Origin: Psychrobacter okhotskensis
Lineage (GTDB): Bacteria; Pseudomonadota; Gammaproteobacteria; Pseudomonadales; Moraxellaceae
NCBI RefSeq assembly: GCF_013248965.1
Contig: NZ_JABRVQ010000002.1
Location: 124,001 to 188,000 of the forward strand
Length of the DNA: 64,000 bases
Reading direction: 5' to 3'
A program made the translations under genes and the position numbers. The notes below the pieces were generated by a model, which had not been told where the DNA came from, made no database searches, and was given only the letters and a program-made list of their open reading frames with translations. How positions within the stretch are numbered: the stretch's first letter is position 1; each line of letters starts with the position of its first letter. Positions 17,678-28,637 of the stretch are shown here, piece by piece.

Positions 17678-20527
17678 TTATTCGTCATCGTCTGTGTTTT
17701 CGTTGTCAGTACTGTCATTATCCAAGGTAGGATCATTGGCAATATCGATAACATCGTTGACATCAGTCGTCGCTGTGTCGCCAGTTGCCGCATCAATATC
17801 TATCTGCTCTTGACCTTCCACATCAAACGTACCGTCTTCTCTCATGGCATCGATTAGCTCGTCGTCACTTTCTTCGTGATCAACACGCGCCATCGCCACC
17901 AGTTTTTCATCTTTTGACAGACGAATCAGCGTGACACCTTGCGTATTACGACCAGAGCTGGCCACATGCTGGACTGGCGTGCGCACTAATGTGCCTTTGT
18001 CAGAGATTAAGATAATGTCGTCTTCAGGATCAACCTTGGTCGCCCGTACTAATGCCCCATTACGCGTGCTAGTTTTGATAGCGATAACACCGCCACCGCC
18101 ACGATTTTGCGTATTGAACTCATCGATCAAGGTACGCTTACCAAAGCCATTTTCACAAGCAATTAAGATTTCGAGTACATCATCTTCAATGACAACCAAT
18201 GATTTGATAAATTCATCAGCAGCCAGACGCATACCACGGACACCTTTAGCGGTACGGCCCATAGCGCGAGCATCATTTTCATCAAAACGAATGGCTTTAC
18301 CACTTGAAGCAAATAGCATGACTTCTTGGCTACCGCTAGTGATACGCGCGCTTACCAACTTATCACCGTCTTCTAAACCAACGGCAATCAAGCCATTCGA
18401 GCGAATATTGGCAAATTGCTTAAGCTCGACACGCTTCACTGTGCCATTGGCCGTTGCAAAGAATACAAAAGGTGGCTCTGCTTGCGTGCTATCCTCTAAA
18501 TTATTATCTTCTGATAAGCTGTCATCGCCGTCTACTAGAGCGCTTGTTAATGACATCTCATCTTTTACCGACAATTCTTCTACGATTTTTGGAATAGGCA
18601 AGATGGTTGTCACGGTTTCATCAGGATTTAATCCGATTAAATTCACTAATGGACGACCACGGGCACCGCGACTGGCAATCGGCACTTCAAACCCACGTAG
18701 GCTAAAGACGCGACCGGTATCCGTAAAGCAAAGTACGGTGGCATGCGTTGAGGTCACAACTAAGTGATCAATCACATCGTCTTCTTTCATTGCAGTGGCT
18801 GACTTGCCTTTACCACCACGTTTTTGTGCCACATAATCATCAATTGGCTGCGTTTTTGCATAACCGGTACGAGAAACCGTCATTACCACGGTTTGCTCAG
18901 GGATAAGGTCTTCACGATTAAAGTCCATACGTGAGTCAATAATATCGGTACGACGCTCATCACCAAAGTTTTCACGAATCTCAATCATCTCATTTGAAAT
19001 AATGGACATCAGCTTATCGAAATCACCAAGAATAGATTCTAAGTGCGCGATTTCACGCAATAAGTCTTGGTATTCTTCAGTTAATTTGTCCTGCTCAAGA
19101 CCCGTCAAACGATGCAGCTGCATGTCTAAAATGGCATTGACCTGCTCAAGTGACAAACGATAGCTTTCTTGATTATCAATCAGACCAAACGGTGCTTTTG
19201 GATCTTCGCCTTCGATAAAGTCTGGACGTACTGACTGGCTACCAGCAGCGGTCAACATCGCCACGACGCTACCTGAACCCCATGTATTATTTAGCAGGTT
19301 TTCACGTGCCAAGCCACGGTTTGCAGAGGATTTAATCGTCGCAATAATCTCATCAATATTCGCAAGTGCAACGGTTAAGCCTTCAAGCAAATGACCACGA
19401 ACGCGTGCTTTATTAAGCTCATAAATGGTACGACGCGTGACCACTTCTTGACGATGGCGGACAAAGGCGGCAATTAACTGACGTAAGGTCAATAGCTTAG
19501 GCTGGCCGTTATCCAATGCCACCATATTGATACTAAAGCTAGATTCAAGCGGTGTCTGCAGGAACAAATTATTGACGATTACTTCGGCTGTTTCACCGCG
19601 ACGTAAATCAATGGCGATACGCATACCGTCTTTATCAGACTCATCACGAATCTCAGTAATACCTTCGATTTTTTTGTCACGTACCAGCTCGGCGATACGC
19701 TCAATCAGCTTGGCTTTATTGGTCTGATAAGGCACTTCGGTAAAGACAATACGCTCACGGTCACGGTTGACACCAGTATCACTCATCGCTTCAATAATAT
19801 AGCGGCCGCGCACATGCAGGCGGCCTTTACCAGTGCGGTAAGCATCTAAAATACCAGCGCGACCATAGATGATACCGCCCGTAGGAAAGTCAGGACCAGA
19901 GATATGCGTCATCAGCTCTTCGGCTGATATTTGTGGGTTTTCGGCATACGCTAAGCAGGCATTAATGACCTCGGTTAGGTTATGCGGCGCCATATTGGTC
20001 GCCATCCCGACCGCAATACCAGTCGCACCATTGACCAGCAAGTTAGGAACACGCGCTGGCAACACGCTTGGCATACGCTCAGAGCCATCGTAGTTGTCTT
20101 CCCAATCGACGGTATCTTTGTCCAAGTCAGCCAGCATCTGATGGGTCAGCTTGGTCATACGTACTTCGGTATAACGCATGGCAGCCGGTGGATCATCATC
20201 AATCGAGCCAAAGTTACCTTGACCATCAACCATCGGGTAACGCAAGCTAAAGTCCTGCGCCATCCGTACAATCGCATCATAGACCGCACTATCGCCATGC
20301 GGGTGATATTTACCGATGACATCACCGACCACACGCGCCGACTTCTTATAAGCTTTATTATAGTCATTAGACAATACGTGCATCGCATACATCACACGGC
20401 GATGCACTGGCTTGAACCCATCACGCACATCAGGCAGCGCGCGCGAGACGATCACGCTCATCGCATAATCCAAATAGGATTGCTTTAATTCATCCACGAT
20501 GGCAATAGGACTGATCGAGTCGCTCAT
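17678..20527 (-). CDS. gyrA: DNA gyrase subunit A
   Basis: GyrA is the breakage-reunion subunit of gyrase, which negatively supercoils DNA with GyrB. The N-terminal [15 protein letters not shown] and the catalytic Tyr in AAMRYTE are intact. The quinolone-determining region reads [15 protein letters not shown], with Ser and Asp at the positions equal to E. coli 83 and 87, i.e. the susceptible state. The C-terminal beta-pinwheel includes the GyrA-box region (QKRGGKGKS), followed by an acidic tail rich in Asp/Glu/Asn/Thr. The longest frame starts at a GTG (20545), but AAGGAG lies 8 bases before the ATG at 20527, giving 949 residues, longer than the usual 875. Confidence 0.97.
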   Translation of the reverse strand: MSDSISPIAIVDELKQSYLDYAMSVIVSRALPDVRDGFKPVHRRVMYAMHVLSNDYNKAYKKSARVVGDVIGKYHPHGDSAVYDAIVRMAQDFSLRYPMVDGQGNFGSIDDDPPAAMRYTEVRMTKLTHQMLADLDKDTVDWEDNYDGSERMPSVLPARVPNLLVNGATGIAVGMATNMAPHNLTEVINACLAYAENPQISAEELMTHISGPDFPTGGIIYGRAGILDAYRTGKGRLHVRGRYIIEAMSDTGVNRDRERIVFTEVPYQTNKAKLIERIAELVRDKKIEGITEIRDESDKDGMRIAIDLRRGETAEVIVNNLFLQTPLESSFSINMVALDNGQPKLLTLRQLIAAFVRHRQEVVTRRTIYELNKARVRGHLLEGLTVALANIDEIIATIKSSANRGLARENLLNNTWGSGSVVAMLTAAGSQSVRPDFIEGEDPKAPFGLIDNQESYRLSLEQVNAILDMQLHRLTGLEQDKLTEEYQDLLREIAHLESILGDFDKLMSIISNEMIEIRENFGDERRTDIIDSRMDFNREDLIPEQTVVMTVSRTGYAKTQPIDDYVAQKRGGKGKSATAMKEDDVIDHLVVTSTHATVLCFTDTGRVFSLRGFEVPIASRGARGRPLVNLIGLNPDETVTTILPIPKIVEELSVKDEMSLTSALVDGDDSLSEDNNLEDSTQAEPPFVFFATANGTVKRVELKQFANIRSNGLIAVGLEDGDKLVSARITSGSQEVMLFASSGKAIRFDENDARAMGRTAKGVRGMRLAADEFIKSLVVIEDDVLEILIACENGFGKRTLIDEFNTQNRGGGGVIAIKTSTRNGALVRATKVDPEDDIILISDKGTLVRTPVQHVASSGRNTQGVTLIRLSKDEKLVAMARVDHEESDDELIDAMREDGTFDVEGQEQIDIDAATGDTATTDVNDVIDIANDPTLDNDSTDNENTDDDE

Positions 20528-20829
20528 ATACACTCCTTCACTCACATACTTTCGCTATAGGTTGCACGCCTCAAAAGTGCTTACGCTGATACAAAAATAT
20601 AGCGGCACAAACGCGCAACTATGATTGCTTTATCAACGCTGAAAAGCACCATCAGACGGGCAAAACCATAGGAAAATGGCGATACGGTTTTTGTTAAAAG
20701 TAATGTTTAATAAAAGAAGCCATTTTAGCACAAATTTGTTGATTTAGGGGGTTCTGACTGTCATAAAAATCAAGCAAAACAGCTCATTAGCGCTAATTTT
20801 TTAATCTGGTAATATCTACCAAAACGACT

Positions 20830-21009
20830 TTAACGACATACTTGTTTAGACTGGCTAATTTTGCCATTTTTGCATACAAACTTGCCCTCTTTTGAGCAAT
20901 GCGAGATGCCGCCCATCTTACCAGAGCAAGGGGTATTTTTTGCTTGTGCTTGGCTCATAGAAGACAGTACAAAGGTCAAGGCCAGCAAAGATAGCATCAT
21001 TGATTTCAT
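20830..21009 (-). CDS. Small secreted protein with conserved cysteines
   Basis: With the ATG at 21009 (GGAAGA 8 bases upstream), a 59-residue product starts with a signal peptide (MKSMMLSLLALTFVLSS, cleavage likely after AQA) followed by about 38 residues. The mature part contains four Cys (TPCSGK, SHCSKEG, FVCKNG, QVCR) and Gly/Lys-rich turns. It resembles short periplasmic proteins found across Proteobacteria with the pattern PCSG.KGG..HC. Function is unknown. A longer frame from 21057 lacks a good Shine-Dalgarno sequence. Confidence 0.6.
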   Translation of the reverse strand: MKSMMLSLLALTFVLSSMSQAQAKNTPCSGKMGGISHCSKEGKFVCKNGKISQSKQVCR

Positions 21010-21049
21010 CGTTTTATTCTTCCAAAAGCTCATTGGTTTACCCATAAAA

Positions 21050-21077
21050 AACTGCACCCACTAGGATGCAGTCTTTT
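21050..21077 (-). terminator. Terminator after the lipase-like gene
   Basis: ACTGCA and TGCAGT arms with a 10-base loop are followed on the minus strand by TTTTTT, about 50 bases beyond the stop of the gene at 21125-22759. Confidence 0.7.
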
Positions 21078-21124
21078 AGTCTATGGTATGTCTTTACGCT
21101 TAAACCCTTTATGCCCAAATATTC

Positions 21125-22759
21125 TTAAGATTGGTTAAAATTTTGCGCAAAGAACTCACGGGTAGCTTGCGTACAGGCAGGACTGACTAAGCCACCATGA
21201 TAGTTGCTATAAAAAGCCAGTAAGCTGTTTTGACCTTGTGCTTCGGCATCTGCCTTCACTTTAGCCACACTACTACTAAAGTTGGTTTGCACACTGGTGA
21301 CCACAGTGTTGGCATTCCACTTGTTCATTGATGCCTGACCAATCATTGTAAGGCTCGGCTGGTCTGGACGACTATCCGCATTATCGGTATCTACATCTAA
21401 TACCGTCACATTAAGTTTAACTGCAGGATTGTTGGTACTGGCTGCTTGCAATAATTTTGCCATAGAGCCGGTGTTTATATCATAATAGACGGTCGGATCT
21501 TGATTACCACCGCAGATGAGTGTTGGCATTTTTGGCACATAGCCACGTAGGTCGTTGTCTTTTAGCGCTTTACGCAGATTATTCTGCGGATTGGCAGCAG
21601 GTAAATCATTGCCATTTTCTGCAAATAGCCCATCAGGATTGTTGATGGTATCCGTCACATAAGCCGCGCGGAAATCAGATTTTATCAAGTAATCATTGTC
21701 ATCATAACCACCCAAAAATGAGAATATAGAACCTTTGGACAAACCATCCAATACTGGATTCGTCGGCGTCTTTTGAAACAACGCATTGTTTGGTAATTTA
21801 CCAGCCGCTACCAATTCGCCAAATGGTGAATCACTTGGTAATTGCGCACTGGCATACTTATCCAAAAAGATATCGGATTTATCTTGATAGATATTGCCGT
21901 ACTTTTCTTGCAAGCCAATACCAAGCAAGGGCGCAAACCGAGAAGCGCCAATATTGACATTGCCTCTAAAGATGTCATCACCAAAGGCCGCCAAGGCATA
22001 AGGGCCGGAAGATGGTGCTATCGCCGTAATAGGTTTGTTTTGTGACTCTAGCAATCTAGCGGTTGCCATAACCACATAGCCACCCTGCGAGTAACCAGCG
22101 AGAAACAATTTACCTGAGTCATCAATCTTGAGGTAATTGGCATCGTTGGCACGTTTTTTTCTGTCAATGATTGAGCGGGCGCTGTCTAAGGCGTCGACCA
22201 TATCCGTAGACTGTTGCTGGGCAACCAGATAAGGGTGATAATCAAGCTCTGATTCATCGTAGCCTGCATAGTTTGGCGCTACGACGATATAACCTTGGGC
22301 AGCAAAGTTCGCAGCGATTAACGTCGATTCGCCAACCGCCGGATTGTTTAGGTTGCCTACTTGATTAAAGTCATAAGACTTCTCAGTGGTCGTACCATGG
22401 GCATATAATAATACTGGACGGTCGCCTTGGCATTCAGCCGCATCGCCAGTCGGTACCATCAATGCCGCTGTCGCTGTGGTATCTTCATCGGCAGCACCTT
22501 TGGTATCATAGCTGACCTTTTCTATAGTCACGCCGCATTTGGCCGCTGGCGTTGCGCTATTACCAAAGCCACTGTCTATTTGGCTCGTACTAAAACTTTT
22601 TACAAACTTTGACGTGGCTGACGAGGTATCTGAATCAACAGCGTCAAAATCGTTATCGTCGCCACAACCGACGAGTAATAAACTACTCGCAATGGCAACT
22701 GAGAGCAAACAACGTGACATGACAGGCTTATTTATAATAGAGGAAGAGGCGATAATCAT
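21125..22759 (-). CDS. Alpha/beta-hydrolase lipoprotein, probable secreted lipase/esterase
   Basis: The 544-residue protein begins with a lipoprotein signal (SVAIASSLLLVGC, lipobox Cys near residue 32), so it is probably anchored in the outer membrane. The nucleophile elbow is GYSQGG (GxSxG), preceded by an oxyanion region VLLYAHGTT. C-terminal candidates for the acid and His are DPTVYYD and NYHGG. This layout resembles secretory-lipase-type hydrolases annotated in Acinetobacter and Psychrobacter. Substrate unknown. AAGGA is well placed before the ATG at 22759. Confidence 0.8.
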   Translation of the reverse strand: MIIASSSIINKPVMSRCLLSVAIASSLLLVGCGDDNDFDAVDSDTSSATSKFVKSFSTSQIDSGFGNSATPAAKCGVTIEKVSYDTKGAADEDTTATAALMVPTGDAAECQGDRPVLLYAHGTTTEKSYDFNQVGNLNNPAVGESTLIAANFAAQGYIVVAPNYAGYDESELDYHPYLVAQQQSTDMVDALDSARSIIDRKKRANDANYLKIDDSGKLFLAGYSQGGYVVMATARLLESQNKPITAIAPSSGPYALAAFGDDIFRGNVNIGASRFAPLLGIGLQEKYGNIYQDKSDIFLDKYASAQLPSDSPFGELVAAGKLPNNALFQKTPTNPVLDGLSKGSIFSFLGGYDDNDYLIKSDFRAAYVTDTINNPDGLFAENGNDLPAANPQNNLRKALKDNDLRGYVPKMPTLICGGNQDPTVYYDINTGSMAKLLQAASTNNPAVKLNVTVLDVDTDNADSRPDQPSLTMIGQASMNKWNANTVVTSVQTNFSSSVAKVKADAEAQGQNSLLAFYSNYHGGLVSPACTQATREFFAQNFNQS

Positions 22760-23102
22760 AATTGCTATCCTTAGCAGTAATAAAACAGAAGAGTGCCAAG
22801 CGTCCTTGGCAGTAGATAGAAGTCGTTTGACAGTGTTGATTTAATCAGAGTATTTGATGACAGTTAATGCATCAGCAATGTGTCTGATACCTTACTATAT
22901 ATACCGTAAAAAGTGAGCAAAAGCTACCGGAAAACATGCTCTTGAACATCACAATTGTCCTCGCAACGCTAATACTTTTAGCCATGAGGTTCACGATACC
23001 AGAGAGGTCAGCACTCCTGCTTACATGTCATAGGCTTTGTTTACATGATTTTGCCTTGATACTATCCACCCAACCCCTACTCCTTAGACAGTGTAAACCC
23101 TT
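22760..23102. other. Divergent intergenic region, lipase and cmoM
   Basis: These 343 bases between two divergent genes should carry both promoters. I see A/T-rich patches near 22880-22910 but no convincing -35/-10 pair, operator palindrome or repeat. Confidence 0.4.
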
Positions 23103-24038
23103 ATGCCAAGTGATATGAAAAACAGTACAAACGACAAGCAAGCAATAACAGAATCTCTGCAACACTCTATCCAAGCAGAAGAGATGCGCAGTGATCGTAG
23201 CTTCGATGCGATTGCCGATCATTTTGAAAAAAAGGTCTACGGTGGTCTTAAAGGCGACATTCGGCTGGCAGTATTGCGCCGTGATATCTTTGACTATACG
23301 GCGCAGATGAGCAAAGAGCTTGGGCGGCCTTTACGGATTTTAGATGTGGGTGCGGGGCTGGCTCAGATTGCGATTGAGCTTGCCGCTCAAGGCCATAGCG
23401 TGGTCATCAATGACATCTCTGCCAATATGTTAGAGAAAGCAAAAGCGAGCACCGCAGAAATCGATAAGAATCTACATATACGCTGGTATGTTTGCCCGTA
23501 TCAAGAGCTTGAGGACAAATTGGCGATAGATAAACTGGCAATAGACAACTGGCAAAATAAAGGCAGTGGGGCTGATAATACTGAAAACGCAGCTAAGTTT
23601 GATTTGATAATGTCACACGCCCTACTCGAATGGCTCGCAGAACCAGCCGCTATCATGGACTTTTTTGACCGCCAATTGGCTGAGCATGGCGCACTGTCGC
23701 TCTGCTTTTATAATCCAGCGAGCTTTGACTATCGTAATCTGATTATGGGTAATTTTAATCTGCTCGATAACACGGATTATAAGGCTGACAATAAAAAAAG
23801 CCTGACCCCTAATCATCCAGTCGCCAAGGAAGAAGTCGAGTCTTGGTTAGAAGCTCATCATTACCAAACGATTCTAACCAGTGGCTTGCGCGTGTTTCAT
23901 GATTATGCGCCGCTCAAACGCGGCGGTCACAACGATCCTGATGCAGTCATACGCATGGAGCTACGCTACTCACAACGAGAGCCGTATAAATGGCTGGGTC
24001 GTTACCTGCATATCATGGCAACTCGGCAAGTTGCTTAA
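23103..24038 (+). CDS. cmoM: tRNA 5-carboxymethoxyuridine methyltransferase CmoM (formerly SmtA)
   Basis: CmoM methylates cmo5U34 to mcmo5U in some tRNAs using SAM. The 311-residue protein has the family start RSFDAIADHFEKKVYGG, then GDIRLAVLRRDI, the SAM-binding loop LDVGAGLAQ (about 80-88) and the acidic VVINDIS. The motifs ALLEWLAEP, LCFYNP and RVFHDYAP are also present, and the end matches E. coli CmoM (YKWLGRYLHIMATR). It has about 30 extra N-terminal residues. No strong Shine-Dalgarno sequence is seen; the in-frame ATG at 23115 is an alternative. Confidence 0.9.
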   Translation: MPSDMKNSTNDKQAITESLQHSIQAEEMRSDRSFDAIADHFEKKVYGGLKGDIRLAVLRRDIFDYTAQMSKELGRPLRILDVGAGLAQIAIELAAQGHSVVINDISANMLEKAKASTAEIDKNLHIRWYVCPYQELEDKLAIDKLAIDNWQNKGSGADNTENAAKFDLIMSHALLEWLAEPAAIMDFFDRQLAEHGALSLCFYNPASFDYRNLIMGNFNLLDNTDYKADNKKSLTPNHPVAKEEVESWLEAHHYQTILTSGLRVFHDYAPLKRGGHNDPDAVIRMELRYSQREPYKWLGRYLHIMATRQVA

Positions 24039-24081
24039 GTGGAATGATAACGAGCATCTAAAGTAGCGTTTGTTAAAGCGA

Positions 24082-25422
24082 CTATCTGGCTTCTGCCACG
24101 CGCTCGGACCGATCGTACTCTGACCACGTCGTCGCATTGATGTCTTTTTCATCAAAGACAACGACATGCTCAAGTATGGGCAAAATCCCAATTTGCGAGC
24201 CAATCTCATGATTATGATGACTGGCGACCAAGGACAAAACCGTCTGCCCATCATCGAGTTGCAAGCGATACAGATAATTAGCACCGCGAAAGACACGCCC
24301 CACTACTAAAGCGGTTCGGGGACTGTCATCATCATGAATAATATCGTCAGGACGGACCAGCACCTTAATCGGTGTGCCGTTGGGATAGTCGTACTCGCAA
24401 TACTGCGGCTGTCCCGACTCATCATAGACTTCCATACGACGATAGATATCACCAAGTGCAGTCTCAACGTGACCTTCCTTGATGATGCCGTCTATCATTG
24501 CGCCTTCGCCGACGAACTCAGCAACGAACGGACTGACTGGCTCATGATATAGCTCGCTTGGTGTCGCCCATTGTACCAGTCGACCTTTATCCATGACCCC
24601 TACTTTATCTGCCAGCGCAAAAGCCTCGTTTTGATCATGAGTCACCAAAATAGCGGTAGTATTGGTACGTTTGAGAATATCGCGGACATTCATGGCCAAT
24701 GACTCGCGAAGCACCACATCCAAATTAGAAAACGGCTCATCGAGTAGCAAAAGCTTGGGCTTCGGTGCTAACGCGCGTGCCAAAGCAACGCGTTGTTGCT
24801 GACCACCTGAGAGCTCATTGGGGCGTTTATTAGCATGCTCCGTCAATTCAACGAGGCTTAGCATCTCAGCCACGCGGGCTTTTTTGTCGGCTGCTGACCA
24901 TTTATTGAGACCAAAAGCGATGTTTTTTGCCACGCTTAAATGCCCGAATAACGCATAATCTTGAAACACCATGCCCATGCCACGCTTGGCTGGCGCGACG
25001 GCGAACGAGGTCGTCGGTGTCTGTTCTGTCAAGCGTTGGTTATTTAAGCCAATCGTGCCGCGCCGACTTTGCTCTAGCCCTGCAATGGCTCGTAATGCTG
25101 TGGTCTTGCCGCAGCCGCTATAACCCAAAAAGCAGCCAATCTCACCTTGCTGCAAGCTTAGCGATAGTCCATTAACGATGATGGTATCGTCATAACCGAC
25201 AATTAAATCTTGGACGCTAAAGTAAGGATTGGTGGCGATATTGGTCTCAGTATGTGCGCTAGAATGACCATCATGCTTAGCGATATTATTATGCTGTACT
25301 TGATAGGCTTCATCTGTTGATACTGGTGATTTTTTTACATTGCCAGCACGCACTTCCATTTTAGCCGTAGCCGACTTAGGATTGGCTGGGTCTGTTGAGT
25401 CTTTAATCAAGTCAGTATACAT
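24082..25422 (-). CDS. fbpC: Ferric-iron ABC transporter ATP-binding protein
   Basis: This subunit powers uptake of Fe3+ together with the permease and binding protein encoded just upstream. The ATPase domain has Walker A GYSGCGKTT, signature LSGGQQQRVALARAL, Walker B LLLLDEPFSNLD and an H-loop ILVTHDQNEA. It is followed by a TOBE-like regulatory domain of about 100 residues. An N-terminal extension of about 65 polar residues precedes the domain. The longest frame begins at TTG (25458); I prefer the ATG at 25422 (446 residues), though the true start is uncertain. Confidence 0.88.
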   Translation of the reverse strand: MYTDLIKDSTDPANPKSATAKMEVRAGNVKKSPVSTDEAYQVQHNNIAKHDGHSSAHTETNIATNPYFSVQDLIVGYDDTIIVNGLSLSLQQGEIGCFLGYSGCGKTTALRAIAGLEQSRRGTIGLNNQRLTEQTPTTSFAVAPAKRGMGMVFQDYALFGHLSVAKNIAFGLNKWSAADKKARVAEMLSLVELTEHANKRPNELSGGQQQRVALARALAPKPKLLLLDEPFSNLDVVLRESLAMNVRDILKRTNTTAILVTHDQNEAFALADKVGVMDKGRLVQWATPSELYHEPVSPFVAEFVGEGAMIDGIIKEGHVETALGDIYRRMEVYDESGQPQYCEYDYPNGTPIKVLVRPDDIIHDDDSPRTALVVGRVFRGANYLYRLQLDDGQTVLSLVASHHNHEIGSQIGILPILEHVVVFDEKDINATTWSEYDRSERVAEAR

Positions 25423-25548
25423 AGACGGTACCAGTAAGCTATTAGTGAATAAAACCAATAAATAAAACGGTAAAAATTATGGTGCTAATGAATCCTTGAG
25501 CGCGAGCAACTCTGTCTTTAACTTATTAAATAATAAACTGCGCTCAAC

Positions 25549-27243
25549 TTACCTTTGCTTATCACTTTGACGTAGCAATATCCAAACAGGGATAAGACCG
25601 ACCAGCACAATCAGTAAGCTTGGCAATGCTGCCCTGCCCCACATGCCTTCGCTGGTCATCTCAAACACCCGCACTGCTAGCGTATCCCAGCCCTGCCGCC
25701 TTGTCATCAAGGTGATTGGCATCTCTTTCATCACTTCGACAAAGCCCATCAGTAATGCCGTTAGCACCCCAGGGCTGAGTACGGGCAACATCACTTGTCG
25801 CCAGCGCTGATAAGGGCTGTCACTGAGCAATTTAGCCGCCGCTTCTTGATTGACAGTCAGTCGTTGTAACTGCCGATCGACTGGCTGAAAGCTTACAGTC
25901 ATAAAGCGCGTCGATAAAGCAAGGAGCATTACAATCACACTACCAGACAGCACTTGTTGCGAGGTTATACCAAAAGCAATCAGCTGATTGTCAAGCCAAG
26001 CAATCGGAATAAATATGCCAACAGCTAATACTGTTCCCGGCACCACATAGCCTAGATTGGATAAAGTGGTCATGAGCTTGGTTGATTTATCAGGATATTG
26101 GCGCTTAATCCACGCAATGATGACTGCCAAGCAAGCAATAAAAATGGTGGTCATGCTCGCAATCATGAGACTGTTGGTGACAAAATCAATATAACGAGCG
26201 TCAAAATCTTGGCGGAAGTTTAACGCCGTCCAGTAGATGAGCTGCAAGAACGGTATTAAAAAGGCCAGCAAAAACACCAGTGTGCACAGTAACGTCATAG
26301 CCAATTTAGCAGACGTGCTGGCTTCAAAACGTTGATTATTGCCTTGAGTCACTGTATTGCCGCGTTTGCCTTGCCAATACTGCTCAAACAATACCACGAT
26401 AAATACCACACCGATTAACAAAGCGGCCAACTGGGCGGCTGTCGTTAGACTAAAGAAGCCAAACCAAGCCTTATAAATAGCCGTCGTAAAGGTATCAACA
26501 TTGAAGACTGAAACCGCGCCAAAATCTGCAAGCGTTTCCATACTGGCAAGTAACAAGCCGCCAATGACCCACGGCAAGGCCTGTGGTAATGCCAAGCGAA
26601 AAAACACGCGACTGCGGCTTAAACCAAGCATTTGACCCGCTTCAATCGCCCGCCTGCCTTGTGATAAAAAGGCCTGACGCGCCAGCAAATAAACGTAGGG
26701 ATAAAAAGCCAGTGACAACACCAAGCCTGCGCCCCAGACATTGCGTACCGACGGAATAGCTGTATCGATACCCAGTTCTCGCAAACCTGTCTGTAGCGGT
26801 CCACTAAAATCAACAATACCAACGGTGACAAATGCCAGCACATAAGCCGGTATCGCGAGCGGTAGCATCAGAGCCCACGAAAAAAAGCGCTGTCCGGGAA
26901 AGCGATACATGCTGGTGAGCCAAGCAAGTGCAGTGCCGATACTGCCAGAAATGACCGTCACCATGACCAATAAAATCGCGGTATTTTTGAAAACTTGCGG
27001 CAATACATACTCGCGCATATGCGTCCAGATGTCTGCCACTGGCTGCGTCCATGACAGCAGGACGATGAGAATTGGTACCAGCATAAACAACGAAATCAGT
27101 CCTAGGACTGATTTTGAGAGGATACGTTTGCGAACGGCATGGTCTTGACTAACAGCTTGGTTACTATGGTTACCATTATTGCTATTGTTATTGTCGTTGA
27201 CTGTTTCATCTTGACGAACAGACGCGTCTGGCGTTGTGATCAT
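25549..27243 (-). CDS. fbpB: Ferric-iron ABC transporter permease
   Basis: The 564-residue inner-membrane protein has about twelve helices in two homologous halves, each with a BPD-transport EAA loop (EAGQMLGLSRSRVFFRLALPQALP and the equivalent stretch around EAAAKLLSDSPYQRW). The two-domain fused permease is typical of FbpB/AfuB-type iron importers. The cytoplasmic N-terminus is Asn-rich. It lies between fbpA and fbpC, all minus strand. Confidence 0.9.
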   Translation of the reverse strand: MITTPDASVRQDETVNDNNNSNNGNHSNQAVSQDHAVRKRILSKSVLGLISLFMLVPILIVLLSWTQPVADIWTHMREYVLPQVFKNTAILLVMVTVISGSIGTALAWLTSMYRFPGQRFFSWALMLPLAIPAYVLAFVTVGIVDFSGPLQTGLRELGIDTAIPSVRNVWGAGLVLSLAFYPYVYLLARQAFLSQGRRAIEAGQMLGLSRSRVFFRLALPQALPWVIGGLLLASMETLADFGAVSVFNVDTFTTAIYKAWFGFFSLTTAAQLAALLIGVVFIVVLFEQYWQGKRGNTVTQGNNQRFEASTSAKLAMTLLCTLVFLLAFLIPFLQLIYWTALNFRQDFDARYIDFVTNSLMIASMTTIFIACLAVIIAWIKRQYPDKSTKLMTTLSNLGYVVPGTVLAVGIFIPIAWLDNQLIAFGITSQQVLSGSVIVMLLALSTRFMTVSFQPVDRQLQRLTVNQEAAAKLLSDSPYQRWRQVMLPVLSPGVLTALLMGFVEVMKEMPITLMTRRQGWDTLAVRVFEMTSEGMWGRAALPSLLIVLVGLIPVWILLRQSDKQR

Positions 27244-27401
27244 ATCATTATTACCGTGTCATACGCATAGAGATCCTAACTTAGCCAGCGCATACCCAAA
27301 TAGCACGTTCACACTGTCAAACTCATTTAGCCTACTAAACGTAGTGCTGCATTTGTCTTTTGGCTACTGTGCTTTTTAGGTATGGCAGGGTTTAAGAGGC
27401 T

Positions 27402-28526
27402 CTATTTATAACCTGCTTTGTCCATCATTTGAATCGCTTGGGTTTGCAGCTCGCCAAACTTTTGCACGCTGATGTCGTCTTTTTTGAATTCGCCCCATGA
27501 TCTGAGCATATCTGACTCATCGACGCCTTCTTTGACTGGATATTCTTTATCAGAGCTGGCGTAGAGACCTTGGGCTTTATCCGACGACAACCATTCCATC
27601 AATTTAAGCGCGCCATCAGGATTGTCTGAGTCTGTGACCACACCCGCCCCAGAGATATTCACGTGAGTACCAGTAGTGCCTTGGTTTGCCCAAAAGACTT
27701 TGACAGGGAAATTCGGCTGCTCATCGAGCAAGCGACCGTAGTAATAACTGTTAGACAGGCCCACTTCACACTGACCGGCAGCGATAGCTTTTAGCATGCT
27801 AGTGTCATCACTGAAGACGTCAGTAGCCAAATTATCTACCCAACCACGAATGACGGCTTCGGTTTTTTCTTCGCCTAAGTTTTCAATCATACTGGCAACC
27901 AATGACTGGTTATATACAGAGTTCGAGGTGCGCAAACAAAGCTTGCCTTTCCATTTTGGGTCGGCCAAATCTGCATAAGTGGATAACTGGTCGGCGCTGA
28001 CTTTACTTGGGTCATACATGATAGTACGCGCACGTAATGACAGACCCGTCCACTGACCTTTTGGATCACGATATTTTGCAGGCACATTGGCCTCTAAAAC
28101 CGTCGATGCCACTGGTTGGAGCAAACCTTGCTCAGCCGCTTGCCATAAATTACCTGCATCTACAGTCAATAGCATATCCGCTGGCGTATTTTTGCCTTCC
28201 GCTTGCAAACGTGCCATCAGCGGACCACTCTTATCGGTCACCAGTTCAATATTGACGCCCGTCTCTTTCGTATAGCGGTCTAGCAAGGGCTTGATCAGCT
28301 GCTCGTTACGTGATGAGTAGATCGTAATCGTCTGTCCCTCAGCACTCGTCGCGCCATCATTCGCCACTTCTTGCTCGCTACTCGCTGCTGAGCCTTCCGC
28401 CTCAACGCTCTCTTCCGTCGTAGAGGAATTGCTACAACCTGCAAGTCCTAACATCATGCCAAATACGGCAATAGGTAAAGTAAGCTTGGTAGAAGGTAAA
28501 TTTGCGCTGAAAGCTTTCAATGACAT
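27402..28526 (-). CDS. fbpA: Ferric-iron-binding lipoprotein of ABC importer
   Basis: A periplasmic-binding protein of the FbpA/FutA type that delivers Fe3+ to FbpBC. The N-terminus is a lipoprotein signal (MLGLAGC, Cys near residue 31), unusual since many FbpA proteins are soluble periplasmic, but common in Moraxellaceae-type homologues. The mature protein opens with TITIYSSRNEQLIKPLLD and contains SNSYYYGRLL, where the paired Tyr residues match the family iron-binding tyrosines. GGGGA lies just before the ATG at 28526 (374 residues); the ATG at 28538 overlaps that Shine-Dalgarno sequence. Confidence 0.9.
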   Translation of the reverse strand: MSLKAFSANLPSTKLTLPIAVFGMMLGLAGCSNSSTTEESVEAEGSAASSEQEVANDGATSAEGQTITIYSSRNEQLIKPLLDRYTKETGVNIELVTDKSGPLMARLQAEGKNTPADMLLTVDAGNLWQAAEQGLLQPVASTVLEANVPAKYRDPKGQWTGLSLRARTIMYDPSKVSADQLSTYADLADPKWKGKLCLRTSNSVYNQSLVASMIENLGEEKTEAVIRGWVDNLATDVFSDDTSMLKAIAAGQCEVGLSNSYYYGRLLDEQPNFPVKVFWANQGTTGTHVNISGAGVVTDSDNPDGALKLMEWLSSDKAQGLYASSDKEYPVKEGVDESDMLRSWGEFKKDDISVQKFGELQTQAIQMMDKAGYK

Positions 28527-28557
28527 AGTTTTCCCCATTAATGGTGCTACAGATAAT

Positions 28558-28600
28558 TGAGATAAAAAATCGTTATCAATTACTAATAATCAAGATTAAT
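28558..28600. promoter_or_regulatory. Possible degenerate Fur-binding array upstream of fbpA
   Basis: On the minus strand the stretch contains repeated GATWAT-like hexamers (GATTATTAG, TTGATAACGATT, TTATCTCAA). Overlapping imperfect matches to the Fur 7-1-7 box give about 10 of 14 positions at best. It lies 30-75 bases upstream of fbpA, where repressor binding would block transcription. Confidence 0.4.
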
Positions 28601-28637
28601 AACCGCATAATATCTGAAAACAACATACTAATAGAAA

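Noticed and set aside
17931..18767. 278-codon open frame antisense to gyrA
   Set aside because: It is wholly inside gyrA, an essential gene with clear family motifs; it is a shadow of gyrA codon usage.
20250..20310. Quinolone-resistance substitutions in GyrA
   Set aside because: The residues equivalent to Ser83 and Asp87 are the wild-type Ser and Asp.
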